Positions 10,850 to 21,212 are shown, counted from the stretch's first letter. The stretch: DNA of 64,000 nucleotides from Dyella sp. C11 (GCF_003121485.1 NZ_QAVX01000003.1:44299-108298), one strand, 5' to 3'. A program made the numbers and translations. Notes: generated by a model not told the origin, from the sequence alone.

Positions 10850-12145
10850 TCAGGCTTTCTCGAGAACGGCATAGTACATGCCGTCCAGATCGCCATCGCC
10901 GGGAAGGATCTGCCAACCCACGGCAGCGGCCTGGCCCACCGGCAGCTGCAGGTCCACGGCGCGGGCGTCGGGCTGCGTCTTGAGCCACTCGGCGACGATG
11001 ACGTCGTTTTCAGCGCGAAGCATCGAGCAGGTGATGTAGAGGAGGCGTCCGCCCTGGGCCAGCAACGGCCACAGCGCCGCCAGTATGCGCTGCTGCTGCA
11101 CGGCAAGCGCGGCGATGTCGCTTTCGCGGCGATGCAGTCGCACGTCCGGTCGACGGCGCAGCACGCCGGTAGCCGAGCAGGGAGCGTCGATCAGGATGCG
11201 GTCGTAAGCCTTGCCGTCCCACCAGTCGCCGGGCTGGCCGGCGTCGCCAATGATCAGGTGGGCCTGCAGTCCGAGTCGATCCAGGTTCTGCGTGATGCGC
11301 TGCGCGCGCCGGGCGTCGAATTCGAGCGCCGACAATGCAACGTCGGCACGTTCCAGCACATGGCACGCCTTGCCGCCGGGAGCGGCACAGGCGTCGAGCA
11401 CGCGTTGGCCGTCGCGCAGGTCGGCCAGATCGGCCGCGATCTGGGCGGCACCGTCCTGTACCGCGAATTCGCCGGCGGCGAAACCCGGCAGTCGCGTCAC
11501 GTCGGTGCTGTGCGGCAGCACGATGCCATCTTCCAACCACGCATGCGCTTCAGCCGTATAGCCGTCCGTACGCAAACGCTCGATCAACGATTCGCGTGTG
11601 GCGCGGCGACGATTGACGCGCAGCATCAGCGGCGGCTCGACATTGTCGGCCGCCATCACGGCATCAGCCTGCTCGGGCCAGTCGCGTGCCAGCGTCCTGG
11701 CCAGCCACGCCGGGTGCGCGTGCCGTGTCTGCGGCTTCGCATCGAGTGCGGCCAGCAGATCGTCGCGCTCGCGCAGCCAGCGTCGCAGCACGGCATTGAC
11801 CAGTCCTGCCATGCGCGGGCGCTGCAGGGCTCGCGTGGCCTGCACGGTGGCAGCCACGGCGGCGTATTCGGGGAGCTGAAGGATCTGCAGCTGCACCAGG
11901 CCCAGCACGAGCAGCGCATGGATCGCCGGCTCCTTCTGGCGCAGCGATTTTTCCATCAGGCGATCGAGCACCGGATCGAAGCGCAACCACCAGCGCGCGC
12001 CGTCACTGAGCAGGGCCATCAACAGTGCGCGATCACGGCCATCGGCCAGCTTGTGTGCGTGGCGTTCCATGGCGTCGCGCAGTGACGTGCCGCGCAACGC
12101 AATGTCGGCAAGGGCTTGGGCGGCAAGGGCGCGGGTGTCGGTCAT
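10850..12145 (-). CDS. rsmB: 16S rRNA (cytosine-967 C5)-methyltransferase RsmB
   Basis: A 431-residue protein with the standard RsmB build: an all-helical NusB-like RNA-binding domain (about 1-140), then a Rossmann methyltransferase domain. The SAM loop is DACAAPGGK (251-259). The two catalytic cysteines of m5C methyltransferases are present: C323 in DAPCSATG and C373 in ITCSML. It methylates C967 of 16S rRNA. The order def-fmt-rsmB on one strand is conserved in many gammaproteobacteria; here a 136 bp repeat element separates fmt from rsmB. Confidence 0.95.
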   Translation of the reverse strand: MTDTRALAAQALADIALRGTSLRDAMERHAHKLADGRDRALLMALLSDGARWWLRFDPVLDRLMEKSLRQKEPAIHALLVLGLVQLQILQLPEYAAVAATVQATRALQRPRMAGLVNAVLRRWLRERDDLLAALDAKPQTRHAHPAWLARTLARDWPEQADAVMAADNVEPPLMLRVNRRRATRESLIERLRTDGYTAEAHAWLEDGIVLPHSTDVTRLPGFAAGEFAVQDGAAQIAADLADLRDGQRVLDACAAPGGKACHVLERADVALSALEFDARRAQRITQNLDRLGLQAHLIIGDAGQPGDWWDGKAYDRILIDAPCSATGVLRRRPDVRLHRRESDIAALAVQQQRILAALWPLLAQGGRLLYITCSMLRAENDVIVAEWLKTQPDARAVDLQLPVGQAAAVGWQILPGDGDLDGMYYAVLEKA

Positions 12146-12195
12146 GGAGGAGAATGTATGGAGTTATATGAGAAGTGGAGGTAAACGATGCTTTG

Positions 12196-12331
12196 CCCGT
12201 CAATCCGGCGCAGGGCGGAATCCGGTGGCCGCCACGTTTGATTCTGGCGAGGTGCTGGCAACGTCTTGATGGACGCCGCGCGACGTCCAACCGCCCTCGC
12301 ACTGGATTCCGGCATGCGCCGGAATGACGGG
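12196..12331. repeat. CGTCATTCC-ended inverted-repeat element, copy 1 (136 bp)
   Basis: The left end CCCGTCAATCCGGCGCAGG (from 12196) is nearly the reverse complement of the right end GGATTCCGGCATGCGCCGGAATGACGGG (12304-12331). The central part includes ACTGGATTCC at 12301-12310, which is shared with the other copies. It fills almost the whole fmt-rsmB gap. Three related copies occur at 42856-42967, 54243-54268 and 60253-60382. Confidence 0.7.
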
Positions 12332-12333
12332 CA

Positions 12334-13254
12334 TCAGCCGTTTCGCGGCTTCAGTGCATTGAGGTAATCGGCAGCGGTGATGCGCTTGCCGCCGGAACGC
12401 TGCAATGCTGTTACGCGCAGGGCGCCTTCGCCGCAGGCGATGTCGATGCCATCGCGGCTCATGCCGATCACCGAACCTGGAGCCCCGTTGCCTTCCACGG
12501 CGCGGGCCGACCAGATGCGCAGCGTTTCGCCGGCCACATCGCCTTCGGCGACCGGCCAGGGATCGAAGGCACGCACCTGGCGCTCCAGCTCCATGGCCGT
12601 ACGGGTGAAATCCAGCCGCGCTTCGGCTTTGTCGAGCTTGTGCGCGTAGACGACGCCCTCGTCCGGCTGCGGGTGAGGCGTGAGTGTTTCGCCGGCCATC
12701 ACGCGGGACAGGCCTTCGGTGAGCACATCCGCGCCCAGCGCGGAAAGACGGTCGTGCAGCGTGCCGCCGGTGTCGTCGCGACTGATGGGCGTACACCGTT
12801 CCAGCAGGACGGGACCGGTATCCAGGCCCGCTTCCATCTGCATCAGGTCGACGCCGCTTTCGGCATCGCCCGCCAGGATGGCGCGCTGGATGGGCGCCGC
12901 CCCGCGCCAGCGCGGCAACAGGCTGGCATGCACGTTCCAGCAACCGAGGCGAGGCATGGCCAGCACCTTGCGCGGAAGAATCAGGCCGTAGGCCACCACC
13001 ACCATCAGGTCCGCGTCGTAGCCGGCCAGCGTGGCGCGTGCCGCTTCGGACTTGAGTGATTCGGGCTGTTCCACCGGGATACCGGCGGCGATGGCCGCCT
13101 GCTTCACCGGGCTCGGCGTCAACTTGCGGCCCCGGCCGGCCGGACGATCCGGCTGCGTGTAGACGGCCACCACCTCGGCGCCGCTGGCGCGGCACGCTTC
13201 AAGGCAGGGGACGGAAAATTCGGGAGTGCCCGCGAAAACGACGCGGAGCTTCAA
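12334..13254 (-). CDS. fmt: methionyl-tRNA formyltransferase
   Basis: A 306-residue enzyme that formylates initiator Met-tRNA using 10-formyl-tetrahydrofolate. It starts at a TTG (13254-13252) giving [20 protein letters not shown], the family's N-terminus; a longer frame exists upstream but lies inside def and has no homology. Catalytic residues are seen: N107 and H109 in [18 protein letters not shown] and D145 in AGLDTGPV. The length matches the usual 305-320. The start overlaps the def stop as TTGA, so translation of fmt is likely coupled to def. The C-terminal domain ends in [14 protein letters not shown]. Confidence 0.94.
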   Translation of the reverse strand: MKLRVVFAGTPEFSVPCLEACRASGAEVVAVYTQPDRPAGRGRKLTPSPVKQAAIAAGIPVEQPESLKSEAARATLAGYDADLMVVVAYGLILPRKVLAMPRLGCWNVHASLLPRWRGAAPIQRAILAGDAESGVDLMQMEAGLDTGPVLLERCTPISRDDTGGTLHDRLSALGADVLTEGLSRVMAGETLTPHPQPDEGVVYAHKLDKAEARLDFTRTAMELERQVRAFDPWPVAEGDVAGETLRIWSARAVEGNGAPGSVIGMSRDGIDIACGEGALRVTALQRSGGKRITAADYLNALKPRNG

Positions 13255-13760
13255 GCGGTCGCCGCCTGCTTGCGCTGCTTTTCCATGCGCTTGAGCAGCA
13301 TGGAGCGCTTGAGCGGCGAGAGGTAATCGACGAACACCTTGCCGGCGAGATGATCCATCTCGTGCTGCACGCACACGGCCAGCGGGCCTTCGAATTCGCG
13401 CACGACTTCGTTGCCGTCCACGTCGTTGGCCTTCACCTTCACCTTGAGGGCGCGGGGCACGTCGGCATAGATGCCGGGGAACGACAGGCAGCCTTCCTGG
13501 TAGACCTGCGCGCCATCCTTTTCCAGGATCTGCGCGTTGATCAGCACGATTGGCTCGTTGCGCTCGTCGCTCATGTCGGCCACCAGCACCTGTTTGTGCA
13601 CGTTGACCTGGGTTGCCGCCAGGCCGACACCATTGGCGTCATACATGGTCTCGAACATATCGGCCACGAACTGCTTCAGTTCGGCGTCGAACTCGCGCAC
13701 GGGTTCGGCCTTGGTGCGCAGGCGGGGGTCGGGAAATTCGAGAATGGTCAGAACGGACAT
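13251..13760 (-). CDS. def: peptide deformylase
   Basis: A 169-residue metalloenzyme that removes the N-formyl group from new proteins. All three motifs are present: GVGLAATQ (44-51), EGCLS (89-93, metal ligand C91) and HEMDH (133-137, two ligand histidines and the catalytic glutamate). The ATG at 13760 follows GAGGTAA at a good distance, which rules against the in-frame upstream start. It is first in the def-fmt operon and divergent from the LysM-protein gene, as in many relatives. Confidence 0.96.
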   Translation of the reverse strand: MSVLTILEFPDPRLRTKAEPVREFDAELKQFVADMFETMYDANGVGLAATQVNVHKQVLVADMSDERNEPIVLINAQILEKDGAQVYQEGCLSFPGIYADVPRALKVKVKANDVDGNEVVREFEGPLAVCVQHEMDHLAGKVFVDYLSPLKRSMLLKRMEKQRKQAATA

Positions 13761-13949
13761 GGCTTTTACCTCGGCGCCAAAAATGCGGGCGAATCGGTGA
13801 AAACCAAGCCCGGTGCGCATCTAGAATGATCCTTATTGTACGCCGCCAAGCCCGTGTCTGGCATGCCGTTTTGCCAACTGGTCATGGTTGCGTGAACAAG
13901 TTGTTCGGTTACACTCGCCCGAGCGTCGGGGGATGGGGGAATCCCGTTT

Positions 13950-15071
13950 ATGATCAGAAAGTCCATTGGGCTGCTGGCCGGCATGCTGGTCACGGTCGCT
14001 GTTTACGCTGCGGGCGCGCAATTGCGTGCCGATCATCCCGATACCTATACGGTGAAAAAGGGCGACACGCTCTGGGCGATCTCCGCACGTTTCCTTTCCA
14101 AGCCGTGGTTGTGGCCTGAGATCTGGCAGGCCAATCCGCAGGTGCAGAACCCGCACCTCATCTACCCCGGCGATGTGTTGAATCTTGCCTTTGCCAATGG
14201 CCCGCGCCTTGGCCTGCAGCCGCGCGTGCGTGCCGAGGGCGATGCGATTCCGGCCATTCCGCTGGGGCAGCTGCAGACGTTCCTGAAGGACCTGCGTGTC
14301 CTGGGCACCAACGACGTCAAGTCACTGCCGTACGTGGTGGGCTTCGAGGAAGCCGACCTGCGCGGCACCGTGGGCCGCAACGTATACGCCCGCAACCTGC
14401 AGGCCCAGCCGGGCCAGCACTATGCGATCGTGCGTCCCACCCAGACCTTCCGCAACTTCAATGGCGGCAAGAACGGTGGTGGTGACCTGGTGGCGCATCC
14501 GCTGGACAGCAACGTGTCGCTGGTCCGCACGCCCTGGTACGAAGACACCCGCAATGACGGCCACTACGGCAAGGGCGAGGATCTGGGCACCGAAGTGACC
14601 GTGATCGGCACGGCCGAAGTGCTGCGCACGGGCGATCCGAGCACCCTGCTCCTGTTGGACTCCACCATGGAGATCAACAAGGGCGACCGCCTGATCCCGG
14701 TGGATGACAAGGCGTACGACGCCTATTACTACCCGCATGCCCCGAAGTCGCTGCCGGCCAATCCGCGCGTCATCGCCTTCACTGACGCCTACGACGCCGT
14801 GGGTCCGCACCAGGTGGTGGCGCTGAACATCGGTGCGCAGGATGGCGTGGACAATGGCCAGACCTACTCGATCTACCAGCCCGGCGAATCCATTCCGGAC
14901 GACGTGGCCAGCAACAGCTGGAACCGTGGCACCGGCAAGTCGGTGACGCTGCCGCAGGAGTTCGTGGGTCACGTGATGGTGTTCCGCACGTTTGACCGCG
15001 TCAGCTACGGCCTGATCATGGACGGGCTGCGGCCGGTGCATAAGGGCGACCGGCTCGAGTTGCCGGAATAA
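13950..15071 (+). CDS. LysM-domain cell-wall-binding protein
   Basis: A 373-residue exported protein. It has an N-terminal signal sequence (hydrophobic MIRKSIGLLAGMLVTVAVYA, cleavage near AGA). One LysM domain at about 31-78 (YTVKKGDTLWAISARFL to LIYPGDVLNL) binds peptidoglycan. The remaining 290 residues form a beta-rich region with no catalytic motif I recognise; near the end MVFRTFDRVSYGLIMDGLRP is hydrophobic. The position between def and dprA is conserved in xanthomonads, but the function is unknown. A strong terminator follows 25 bp after the stop. Confidence 0.9.
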   Translation: MIRKSIGLLAGMLVTVAVYAAGAQLRADHPDTYTVKKGDTLWAISARFLSKPWLWPEIWQANPQVQNPHLIYPGDVLNLAFANGPRLGLQPRVRAEGDAIPAIPLGQLQTFLKDLRVLGTNDVKSLPYVVGFEEADLRGTVGRNVYARNLQAQPGQHYAIVRPTQTFRNFNGGKNGGGDLVAHPLDSNVSLVRTPWYEDTRNDGHYGKGEDLGTEVTVIGTAEVLRTGDPSTLLLLDSTMEINKGDRLIPVDDKAYDAYYYPHAPKSLPANPRVIAFTDAYDAVGPHQVVALNIGAQDGVDNGQTYSIYQPGESIPDDVASNSWNRGTGKSVTLPQEFVGHVMVFRTFDRVSYGLIMDGLRPVHKGDRLELPE

Positions 15072-15096
15072 GCATCCAGCGGCATCGGACGACAGA

Positions 15097-15128
15097 ACGG
15101 CGCGGTCACCACCGCGCCGTTTCTTTTT
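15097..15128 (+). terminator. Rho-independent terminator after the LysM gene
   Basis: AACGGCGCGG (15097-15106), loop TCACCA, CCGCGCCGTT (15113-15122), then TCTTTTT: a perfect 10 bp GC-rich stem with a T-run, placed between the LysM gene and dprA. Confidence 0.9.
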
Positions 15129-15152
15129 GCGCCACGCCTAGGCTGGGTGGTC

Positions 15153-16322
15153 ATGACGACACCTTCCTCCCTTCTCGCGTGGCTCACGTTGCTGCGCACG
15201 CCGCGTCTGGGTCCCGGCGGCCTGCGCGAACAATTGAATCTGCATGGCGGACAACCCGATGCGGTGCTGGATGCGCTGCGCGCAAAAGCGCAGGACTTCC
15301 CGGATGACACGCGACGCTGGCTGTTGAGCCCCGATCGTCGACGGCTCGATGCCGACCTCGCGTGGCTGGAACAGCCGGGGTGCCGCCTTCTGCTGTGCTC
15401 GGACGAAGACTTCCCGCCGCTGCTGGAAACCATTCCGCAGCCGCCGGTGGCCCTGTTCGTGCGGGGCCAGGCCGGCCTTTTGCTGCACCCTCAACTGGCC
15501 ATCGTCGGTGCGCGCAGCGCGACGGTAAGCGGACGCACGCATGCCCGCGCCTTCGCGCAGGAACTGGGCCGCGCGGGTTTTGTCATCACCAGTGGCATGG
15601 CCGACGGCATCGACGGCGCAGCGCACGTCGCTGCCCTTGATGAGGGGCTGCCCACGGTGGCCGTGGTGGGCACCGGCCTGGATCGCGTCTATCCGCCCAA
15701 GCATCACGCGCTGGCGCGGCGCCTGGCGGAGGAGGCGGTGCTGGTCAGCGAGTTTCCGCCCGGTACACCGGCGCGCATCGATCATTTTCCACGCCGCAAC
15801 CGGCTCATCGCCGGCCTGTCGCTGGGCACGCTGGTGGTGGAGGCAGGGGTGAAGTCAGGTTCCCTCATCACGGCCCGTCTTGCTGTCGAACAGGGACGTG
15901 AGGTGTTCGCCTTGCCCGGTTCCATTCATAATCCGCTCGCTCAAGGCTGCCACCGGCTGATTCGGGACGGTGCGCGGCTGGTCGAAACGGCGAGCGATAT
16001 CGTGGAAGTGCTTGCGCCAGCGGCTGTCGCACTGGGGCATGAGCTGGCGGCGCGGTTGGAAAAAGCCGGCTGCGAACCCACTGATGAGGTCGTCGCGGAG
16101 GCCGATCCGGCGTTGCAGGCTCTGCTCGAAGCGCTCGGGCACGAGCCGATCGCACTCGAGGCACTGGCCGCTTCCATGAATCAACCTGTCGCTGAGCTTG
16201 CGGCATCGCTGCTGATGCTGGAGCTGGCGGGCAGGGTCGAAGCGCTTGCAGGCAATCGGTATCAACGGTTGCCGGGCTGGCGAAAGTCGACGTGCAGCGC
16301 GCTTTCACATGGTTCAGCTTGA
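15153..16322 (+). CDS. dprA: DNA processing protein DprA
   Basis: About 389 residues. DprA loads RecA onto incoming single-stranded DNA during natural transformation. The Rossmann-like core is clear: AIVGARSATVSGRTHARAFA, GMADGIDGAAHVAALDEG, VAVVGTGLDRVYPPKHH, then IDHFPRRNRLIAGLSLGTLV and SGSLITARLAVEQGREVFAL. A C-terminal winged-helix-like region (LLEALGHEPIALEALAASM) follows. The ATG at 15153 is chosen over an in-frame GTG six bases upstream because GGGTGG lies just before it. It suggests competence but does not prove it. Confidence 0.92.
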   Translation: MTTPSSLLAWLTLLRTPRLGPGGLREQLNLHGGQPDAVLDALRAKAQDFPDDTRRWLLSPDRRRLDADLAWLEQPGCRLLLCSDEDFPPLLETIPQPPVALFVRGQAGLLLHPQLAIVGARSATVSGRTHARAFAQELGRAGFVITSGMADGIDGAAHVAALDEGLPTVAVVGTGLDRVYPPKHHALARRLAEEAVLVSEFPPGTPARIDHFPRRNRLIAGLSLGTLVVEAGVKSGSLITARLAVEQGREVFALPGSIHNPLAQGCHRLIRDGARLVETASDIVEVLAPAAVALGHELAARLEKAGCEPTDEVVAEADPALQALLEALGHEPIALEALAASMNQPVAELAASLLMLELAGRVEALAGNRYQRLPGWRKSTCSALSHGSA

Positions 16323-16360
16323 CGTCGTCAGGCCGCCATGCCTTTAACTAAATATAAGAA

Positions 16361-16380
16361 GCCGGCCCGGATAGGCCGGC
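16361..16380. other. GCCGGCC inverted repeat in the topA leader
   Basis: GCCGGCC (16361-16367), loop CGGATA, GGCCGGC (16374-16380): a perfect 7 bp GC stem 24 bp before the topA start and 38 bp after dprA. No T-run follows on the plus strand. It could be a weak dprA terminator or a structured topA leader. Confidence 0.45.
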
Positions 16381-16404
16381 CACCGATGGCGGATAGCGAG
16401 TTTC

Positions 16405-18930
16405 ATGGCAAAGAACCTGCTCATCGTCGAGTCGCCGGCCAAGGCGAAGACGATCAACAAATACCTCGGCAAGGACTTCCAGGTCCTGGCCTCCTACGGT
16501 CACGTGCGTGACCTCAAGCCGAAGGAAGGGGCCGTGGACCCCGAGAACGGCTTTGCCATGGCCTATGAGGTCATCGACCGCAACGAGAAACACGTCGACG
16601 CCATTGCCAAGGCAGCCAAGGTGGCCGACGACATCTATCTCGCGACCGACTTGGATCGCGAAGGTGAAGCCATCTCCTGGCACATCAGCGAGATCCTGAA
16701 GGAGCGCGGCCTGACCAAGGGCAAGCAGCTCCACCGCGTGGTGTTCTCCGAGATCACGCCCAAGGCGATCAAGGCCGCCGTGGCGGCGCCGCGCCAGCTG
16801 TCGCTGGACATGGTGGATGCGCAGCAGGCGCGTCGCGCACTGGATTACCTGGTGGGCTTCAACCTGTCGCCGGTGCTGTGGCGCAAGGTGCAGCGCGGCC
16901 TGTCCGCGGGCCGCGTGCAGTCGCCGGCGTTGCGCATGATCGTGGAGCGCGAGGAAGAGATCGAAGCCTTCATCGCCCGCGAGTACTGGACCATCGAAGC
17001 GTCGCTGCATCATCCCGAGGGTGATTTCAGCGCGCGCCTCACGCAGCTCAACGGCAAGAAGTTCGAGCAGTTCGATCTCACCAACGAGCACGACGCGCTG
17101 GCGGCACGTCACGCGCTGAAGGAAGCCGCGCGCGGCCACCTCACCGTCAGCGACGTCAGCAGCAAGGAGCGCAAGCGTCGTCCGGCGCCGCCGTTCACCA
17201 CCTCCACGCTGCAGCAGGAAGCCGCGCGCAAGCTGGGCTTCTCCACCAGCCGCACGATGAAAGTGGCGCAGGGCCTGTACGAAGGCGTGTCGCTCGGCAG
17301 CGAAGGCAACGTCGGCCTCATCACCTACATGCGTACCGACTCGGTGGCGCTGTCCGAAGATGCGCTGGGCGAATTGCGCGAGCTGATCACGCGCGACTTC
17401 GGCAAGAAGGCGCTGCCGGATCACGCGCAGACCTACAAGTCCAAGTCCAAGAACGCGCAGGAAGCGCACGAAGCCATTCGCCCGACCTCGGCCATGCGCA
17501 CGCCGCGCGAAGTCGCTTCGTACCTCAACGACGAGCAGCGCAAGCTTTACGAACTCATCTGGAAGCGCACCGTCGCCTGCCAGATGATCCACGCCACGCT
17601 CAACACCGTGTCGGTGGAATTTGCCGTGCCGCACGTGAAGGGTGGCGCCGCCTCCTTCCGTTCCACCGGCACCACCGTGGTCGACCCGGGTTTCCTCGCC
17701 GTGTACGAGGAAGGTCGCGACCAGAAGACGGCCGACGATGACGACGAAGGCCGCCGCCTGCCCAAGCTCGACGTGGGTGAACGCGTGGCGCTGCAGGACA
17801 TCGCCGCCGACCAGCACTTCACCGAGCCGCCGCCGCGCTATTCCGAAGCGAGCCTGGTGAAGACGCTGGAAGAACACGGCATCGGGCGTCCGTCGACCTA
17901 CGCCAGCATCATCCAAGTGCTGCTCAATCGCGAATACGTGTTCCTCGACAGCCGCCGCTTCAAGCCGACTGACGTGGGCCGCGCGGTAAGCAAGTTCCTC
18001 ACCGCGCATTTCACGCAGTACGTCGATTACGACTTCACCGCCAAGCTCGAGGACGAGCTGGACGCGGTGAGCCGTGGCGAAGAGGCGTGGGTGCCGCTGA
18101 TGGAGCGCTTCTGGCAGCCGTTCAAGCAGCAGGTGGACGAGAAAACCGAATCGGTCGATCGCAGCGAAGCCACCGGCGCGCGTGAACTCGGTACCGATCC
18201 GAAATCCGGCAAGCCGGTATCGGTGCGCCTGGGTCGCTATGGGCCGTACGCGCAGATCGGTGACAAGGACACGGACGAGAAGCTGCAGTTCGCCAGCCTG
18301 CGTCCCGGCCAGAGCATGCACACCATCACGCTGGAAGAGTCGCTGGAGCTGTTCAAGCTGCCGCGCAAGCTCGGCCAGGCCGAGAACGGCGATGAGGTGA
18401 GCGTGGGCGTGGGCCGCTTCGGTCCGTTCGTGAAGCAAGGCAGCACGTATGCCTCGCTCAAGGCCGAAGACGCCCCGTACACCATCGAGTTGCCGCGCGC
18501 CCTGCAGATCGTGCAGGAAAAGCTGGAGATGCTCGCCAACCGCATCATCCTGGATTTCGGCAACGGCATTCAGGTGCTCAACGGCCGCTTTGGCCCGTAC
18601 ATCACCGACGGCGAAAAGAACGCGCGCATTCCGAAGGATCAGGAGCCGAAGGCACTGACCGAAGCGCAGTGCGTGGAGTTGCTTGCGGCTGCGCCGGTGA
18701 AGAAGGGGCGCGGCGCCTTCAAGAAGACGGCGGCCAAGAAGGCCGCTGCCGAGAAGAAGCCGGCGGCGAAGAAGGCTGCCGCCAAGAGCACGACCAAGAC
18801 GGCCGCCAAGAAGACGACCGCCAAGAAGGCTGCGACCAAGAAGACCGCGGCAAAGAAGGCGACGGCCAAGAAAACGGCCACCAAGTCGGCCACCAAGAAG
18901 GCAACCACGAAGAAGCCGGCGGACGCATAA
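16405..18930 (+). CDS. topA: DNA topoisomerase I
   Basis: An 841-residue type IA topoisomerase that relaxes negative supercoils. The Toprim domain opens [20 protein letters not shown] and holds the acidic triad in DLDREGE. The active-site tyrosine is Y308 in [12 protein letters not shown]. Beyond about residue 600 come zinc-free repeat domains ([37 protein letters not shown]), replacing the Cys4 zinc ribbons of the E. coli enzyme. The last 77 residues (765-841) are almost only Lys, Ala and Thr, histone H1-like, and probably bind DNA non-specifically. TAA is followed directly by the tsaC GTG, so the two genes are coupled. Confidence 0.96.
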   Translation: MAKNLLIVESPAKAKTINKYLGKDFQVLASYGHVRDLKPKEGAVDPENGFAMAYEVIDRNEKHVDAIAKAAKVADDIYLATDLDREGEAISWHISEILKERGLTKGKQLHRVVFSEITPKAIKAAVAAPRQLSLDMVDAQQARRALDYLVGFNLSPVLWRKVQRGLSAGRVQSPALRMIVEREEEIEAFIAREYWTIEASLHHPEGDFSARLTQLNGKKFEQFDLTNEHDALAARHALKEAARGHLTVSDVSSKERKRRPAPPFTTSTLQQEAARKLGFSTSRTMKVAQGLYEGVSLGSEGNVGLITYMRTDSVALSEDALGELRELITRDFGKKALPDHAQTYKSKSKNAQEAHEAIRPTSAMRTPREVASYLNDEQRKLYELIWKRTVACQMIHATLNTVSVEFAVPHVKGGAASFRSTGTTVVDPGFLAVYEEGRDQKTADDDDEGRRLPKLDVGERVALQDIAADQHFTEPPPRYSEASLVKTLEEHGIGRPSTYASIIQVLLNREYVFLDSRRFKPTDVGRAVSKFLTAHFTQYVDYDFTAKLEDELDAVSRGEEAWVPLMERFWQPFKQQVDEKTESVDRSEATGARELGTDPKSGKPVSVRLGRYGPYAQIGDKDTDEKLQFASLRPGQSMHTITLEESLELFKLPRKLGQAENGDEVSVGVGRFGPFVKQGSTYASLKAEDAPYTIELPRALQIVQEKLEMLANRIILDFGNGIQVLNGRFGPYITDGEKNARIPKDQEPKALTEAQCVELLAAAPVKKGRGAFKKTAAKKAAAEKKPAAKKAAAKSTTKTAAKKTTAKKAATKKTAAKKATAKKTATKSATKKATTKKPADA

Positions 18931-19503
18931 GTGACGGCGCGCTTCACGCTGGCCGACCTTGACGCCGCCGCCGCGCTGCTGCGCGAGGGCGGCGTGCTGG
19001 CTTATCCCACCGAGGCCGTTTACGGCCTCGGGTGCGATCCGCATAACCGGGACGCATTCGAGCGGCTGTTCGCGCTGAAGCAGCGGCCGCCCACGCAGGG
19101 TGTGCTGCTGATCGCGTCAGAGTTTGCCCAGGTCGAGCGCTATATCGACCTGGATGCCGTGCCGCCCGAGGTGCTGGCCCAGGTACGCGAAAGCTGGCCC
19201 GGTCCCCACACCTGGATTTTCCCGCGCTCGGCGGCCGTGCCCGATTGGGTGGCGGGCGCACATGCCGGCATCGCGCTGCGCGTCACGGCCCACGAGCCCG
19301 CCGCTGCGCTGTGCCGCGCGTATGGCGCCGCCCTCGTTTCCACCAGCGCCAACCCGCATGGTGAGCCGCCGGCCCGCAGTGCGGATGTGGCGGCAGGCTA
19401 CTTCGGTGCCGCACTGGACGGCCTGCTGGATGCGCCCGTGGGCGAACAGCTGCGACCCACGACCATTCGTGACGCACTCTCGGGCGCTATCATCCGGTCC
19501 TGA
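18931..19503 (+). CDS. tsaC: threonylcarbamoyl-AMP synthase TsaC (YrdC/Sua5 family)
   Basis: A 190-residue YrdC-domain protein, the same length as E. coli TsaC. It forms threonylcarbamoyl-AMP from threonine, bicarbonate and ATP, the first step of the t6A modification of ANN-decoding tRNAs. Family marks are [18 protein letters not shown] near the N-terminus, then FALKQRP and the [11 protein letters not shown] motif. The GTG start abuts the topA stop with no gap, and the ribosome-binding site must lie in the topA tail. The topA-tsaC (dprA-tsaC) neighbourhood is common in gammaproteobacteria. Confidence 0.92.
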   Translation: MTARFTLADLDAAAALLREGGVLAYPTEAVYGLGCDPHNRDAFERLFALKQRPPTQGVLLIASEFAQVERYIDLDAVPPEVLAQVRESWPGPHTWIFPRSAAVPDWVAGAHAGIALRVTAHEPAAALCRAYGAALVSTSANPHGEPPARSADVAAGYFGAALDGLLDAPVGEQLRPTTIRDALSGAIIRS

Positions 19504-19691
19504 AGGGAATGGACGCGGGTCGCTGTTTACGAGCGATCATGAACGAATTCCGCACGCCGCACGCTCTCAGTAGGGAGTGATTCAGTGGCTACCGCGAGGA
19601 TGGGGACCACGCGGGTTTTACTTTCATGTCCGCACGTCGGGACGGCTCAAGCCGGACCGTGAGGGGCTGACTGCAGTCGTCGGAGAACACC

Positions 19692-21056
19692 TTGGCCAGC
19701 GTTTTTGAAAACCTTCCGCTCGAACGGTCCGCCCTCGCCCTGCCTTTGCTGGCGGCGGGACAGCCCGACCGTGCGGTGGTGTGGCGTCGCGGCGAGCCCG
19801 TGAATGCCGCGCGCTTCCTGGCACACGTGCAGGCGGTCGCCGAGCAACTGCCCGCGGCCCCTGCCGCGGTAAACCTGTGCGAAGACCGCTACGCCTTTCT
19901 GGTGGCGTTCTGCGCGGTGGCGTTGCGGGGACAGGCCAACCTGCTTCCGTCGTCGCGCGCGCCGCAGGCGGTGGCCGAAGTGATGGCCGCGCACCCGGGC
20001 AGCTACGCCCTGGGCGAGCTGGCGCTGGATGCACCGCCCAGCCACTACCGGCACCTGCCCGGCCTGATGGACCCGCCGCAGGCCGAAAGCCTGGCGGAGA
20101 TTCCTTCGTTGCCGGCCGACCAGGTCGTGGCCATCGGCTATACGTCCGGTTCCACCGGCGTGCCCAAGGGCAATCCCAAGACGTGGGGCAGCTTCAACGC
20201 CAGCAACACCGGCAACCTGCGCATGCTGCACGCGTCGGTCGGTCGCCACTTCCATGTGGTGGCGACCGTGCCACCGCAGCACATGTACGGCATGGAGATG
20301 TCCGTGCTGCTCCCCTTGCTGGACGACGTGGCCGTCCACGCAGGTCGTCCGCTGCTTCCCGCCGATGTAGCTGCCGCCCTGTCCGACGTGCCCGCGCCGC
20401 GTGTGCTGGTGACCACGCCGGTGCATTTGCGCGCACTGCTGGAGTCGGGCGTAGCGTTGCCACCCATCGATGCGATGGTGTCTGCCACGGCGCCGATGCC
20501 CGTTGACCTGGCGCAGGCTGCCGAAGCGCGCTTTGGTGCACCGCTGCTGGAAGTATTCGGCTCCACCGAAACCTGCGTGTTCGCCAGCCGCCGCTCGGCC
20601 CTGGACGAGCCGTGGGCGCTGTACGACGACGTGCAACTGCATCCCCAGCCCGATGGTACGCAGGTGCGCGCGCCACAGCTGGACGAGCCGATGACGCTCG
20701 CCGACATCGTGACCTTGCACGACGGCGGTCGCCGTTTCCGCCTGTGCGGTCGTCATTCCGATTTGCTCGACATTGCCGGCAAGCGCGCATCGCTGGGTGA
20801 CCTCACTCGCCGTCTCCAGGCCATTCCTGGGGTGCAGGATGGCGTGGTGTTTCAGCTTGAGAGCGGCGACGCGCTGGGTGTGCATCGCATTGCGGCGCTG
20901 GCTGTTGCGCCTGGTTTGGATGAGCAGGCCATCCTGGAGGCGTTTCGCCAGTCGGTTGACCCGGTGTTCCTGCCTCGACCGCTGAAGCTGGTCGATAGCC
21001 TGCCGCGCAACGAGACGGGCAAGTTGCCGCGCGCTGCGCTGCTGGCGCTGCTTTAA
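19692..21056 (+). CDS. AMP-dependent synthetase/ligase family protein
   Basis: A 454-residue adenylate-forming enzyme, shorter than typical acyl-CoA synthetases (about 550). The P-loop-like YTSGSTGVPKGNPKTW starts near residue 150, followed by LEVFGSTET (substrate/ATP site) and the C-terminal RNETGKLPR with the catalytic lysine. It would activate a carboxylic acid as an acyl-AMP. The substrate is unknown; the compact form resembles ligases of aryl-polyene/xanthomonadin-type pathways, but no partner genes are nearby, so that is only a suggestion. The TTG start is supported by GGAG five to six bases upstream. A REP hairpin follows the gene. Confidence 0.8.
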   Translation: MASVFENLPLERSALALPLLAAGQPDRAVVWRRGEPVNAARFLAHVQAVAEQLPAAPAAVNLCEDRYAFLVAFCAVALRGQANLLPSSRAPQAVAEVMAAHPGSYALGELALDAPPSHYRHLPGLMDPPQAESLAEIPSLPADQVVAIGYTSGSTGVPKGNPKTWGSFNASNTGNLRMLHASVGRHFHVVATVPPQHMYGMEMSVLLPLLDDVAVHAGRPLLPADVAAALSDVPAPRVLVTTPVHLRALLESGVALPPIDAMVSATAPMPVDLAQAAEARFGAPLLEVFGSTETCVFASRRSALDEPWALYDDVQLHPQPDGTQVRAPQLDEPMTLADIVTLHDGGRRFRLCGRHSDLLDIAGKRASLGDLTRRLQAIPGVQDGVVFQLESGDALGVHRIAALAVAPGLDEQAILEAFRQSVDPVFLPRPLKLVDSLPRNETGKLPRAALLALL

Positions 21057-21129
21057 CTTTGCCGCGGGCTGCTCTGTTGGCAATGCCTTGAGCTTTTACC
21101 TCACACGCTGAGCGCCTCGCGTTTTTGCT

Positions 21130-21168
21130 CCCTCTCCCCTCCGGGGAGAGGGTTGGGGTGAGGGGCGG
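21130..21168. repeat. CCCTCTCCC REP-like hairpin, copy 2
   Basis: CCCTCTCCCC (21130-21139), loop TCC, GGGGAGAGGG (21143-21152): a perfect 10 bp stem, followed by TTGGGGTGAGGGG. Its GAGGGTTGGGGTG part (21149-21161) is also exactly complementary to CACCCCAACCCTC at 21202-21214, which reaches the AraC gene's stop codon. It lies between convergent genes. Confidence 0.75.
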
Positions 21169-21212
21169 GTGCTCGCGACAACGTCTCTATCGCTTTGAGC
21201 ACACCCCAACCC

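Noticed and set aside
13255..13374. N-terminal extension of fmt by 40 codons
   Set aside because: It lies inside def, has no homology, and the TTG start gives the normal family length.
16348..19044. An 898-codon open frame on the minus strand opposite topA
   Set aside because: It mirrors topA codon by codon, has low-complexity Leu/Gly/Arg runs from the Lys-Ala tail and no family resemblance. It is an antisense shadow of a GC-rich gene.
19692..21056. Part of a xanthomonadin/aryl-polyene gene cluster
   Set aside because: The ligase is similar in style, but no ketosynthase, dehydratase, carrier or acyltransferase genes lie nearby.
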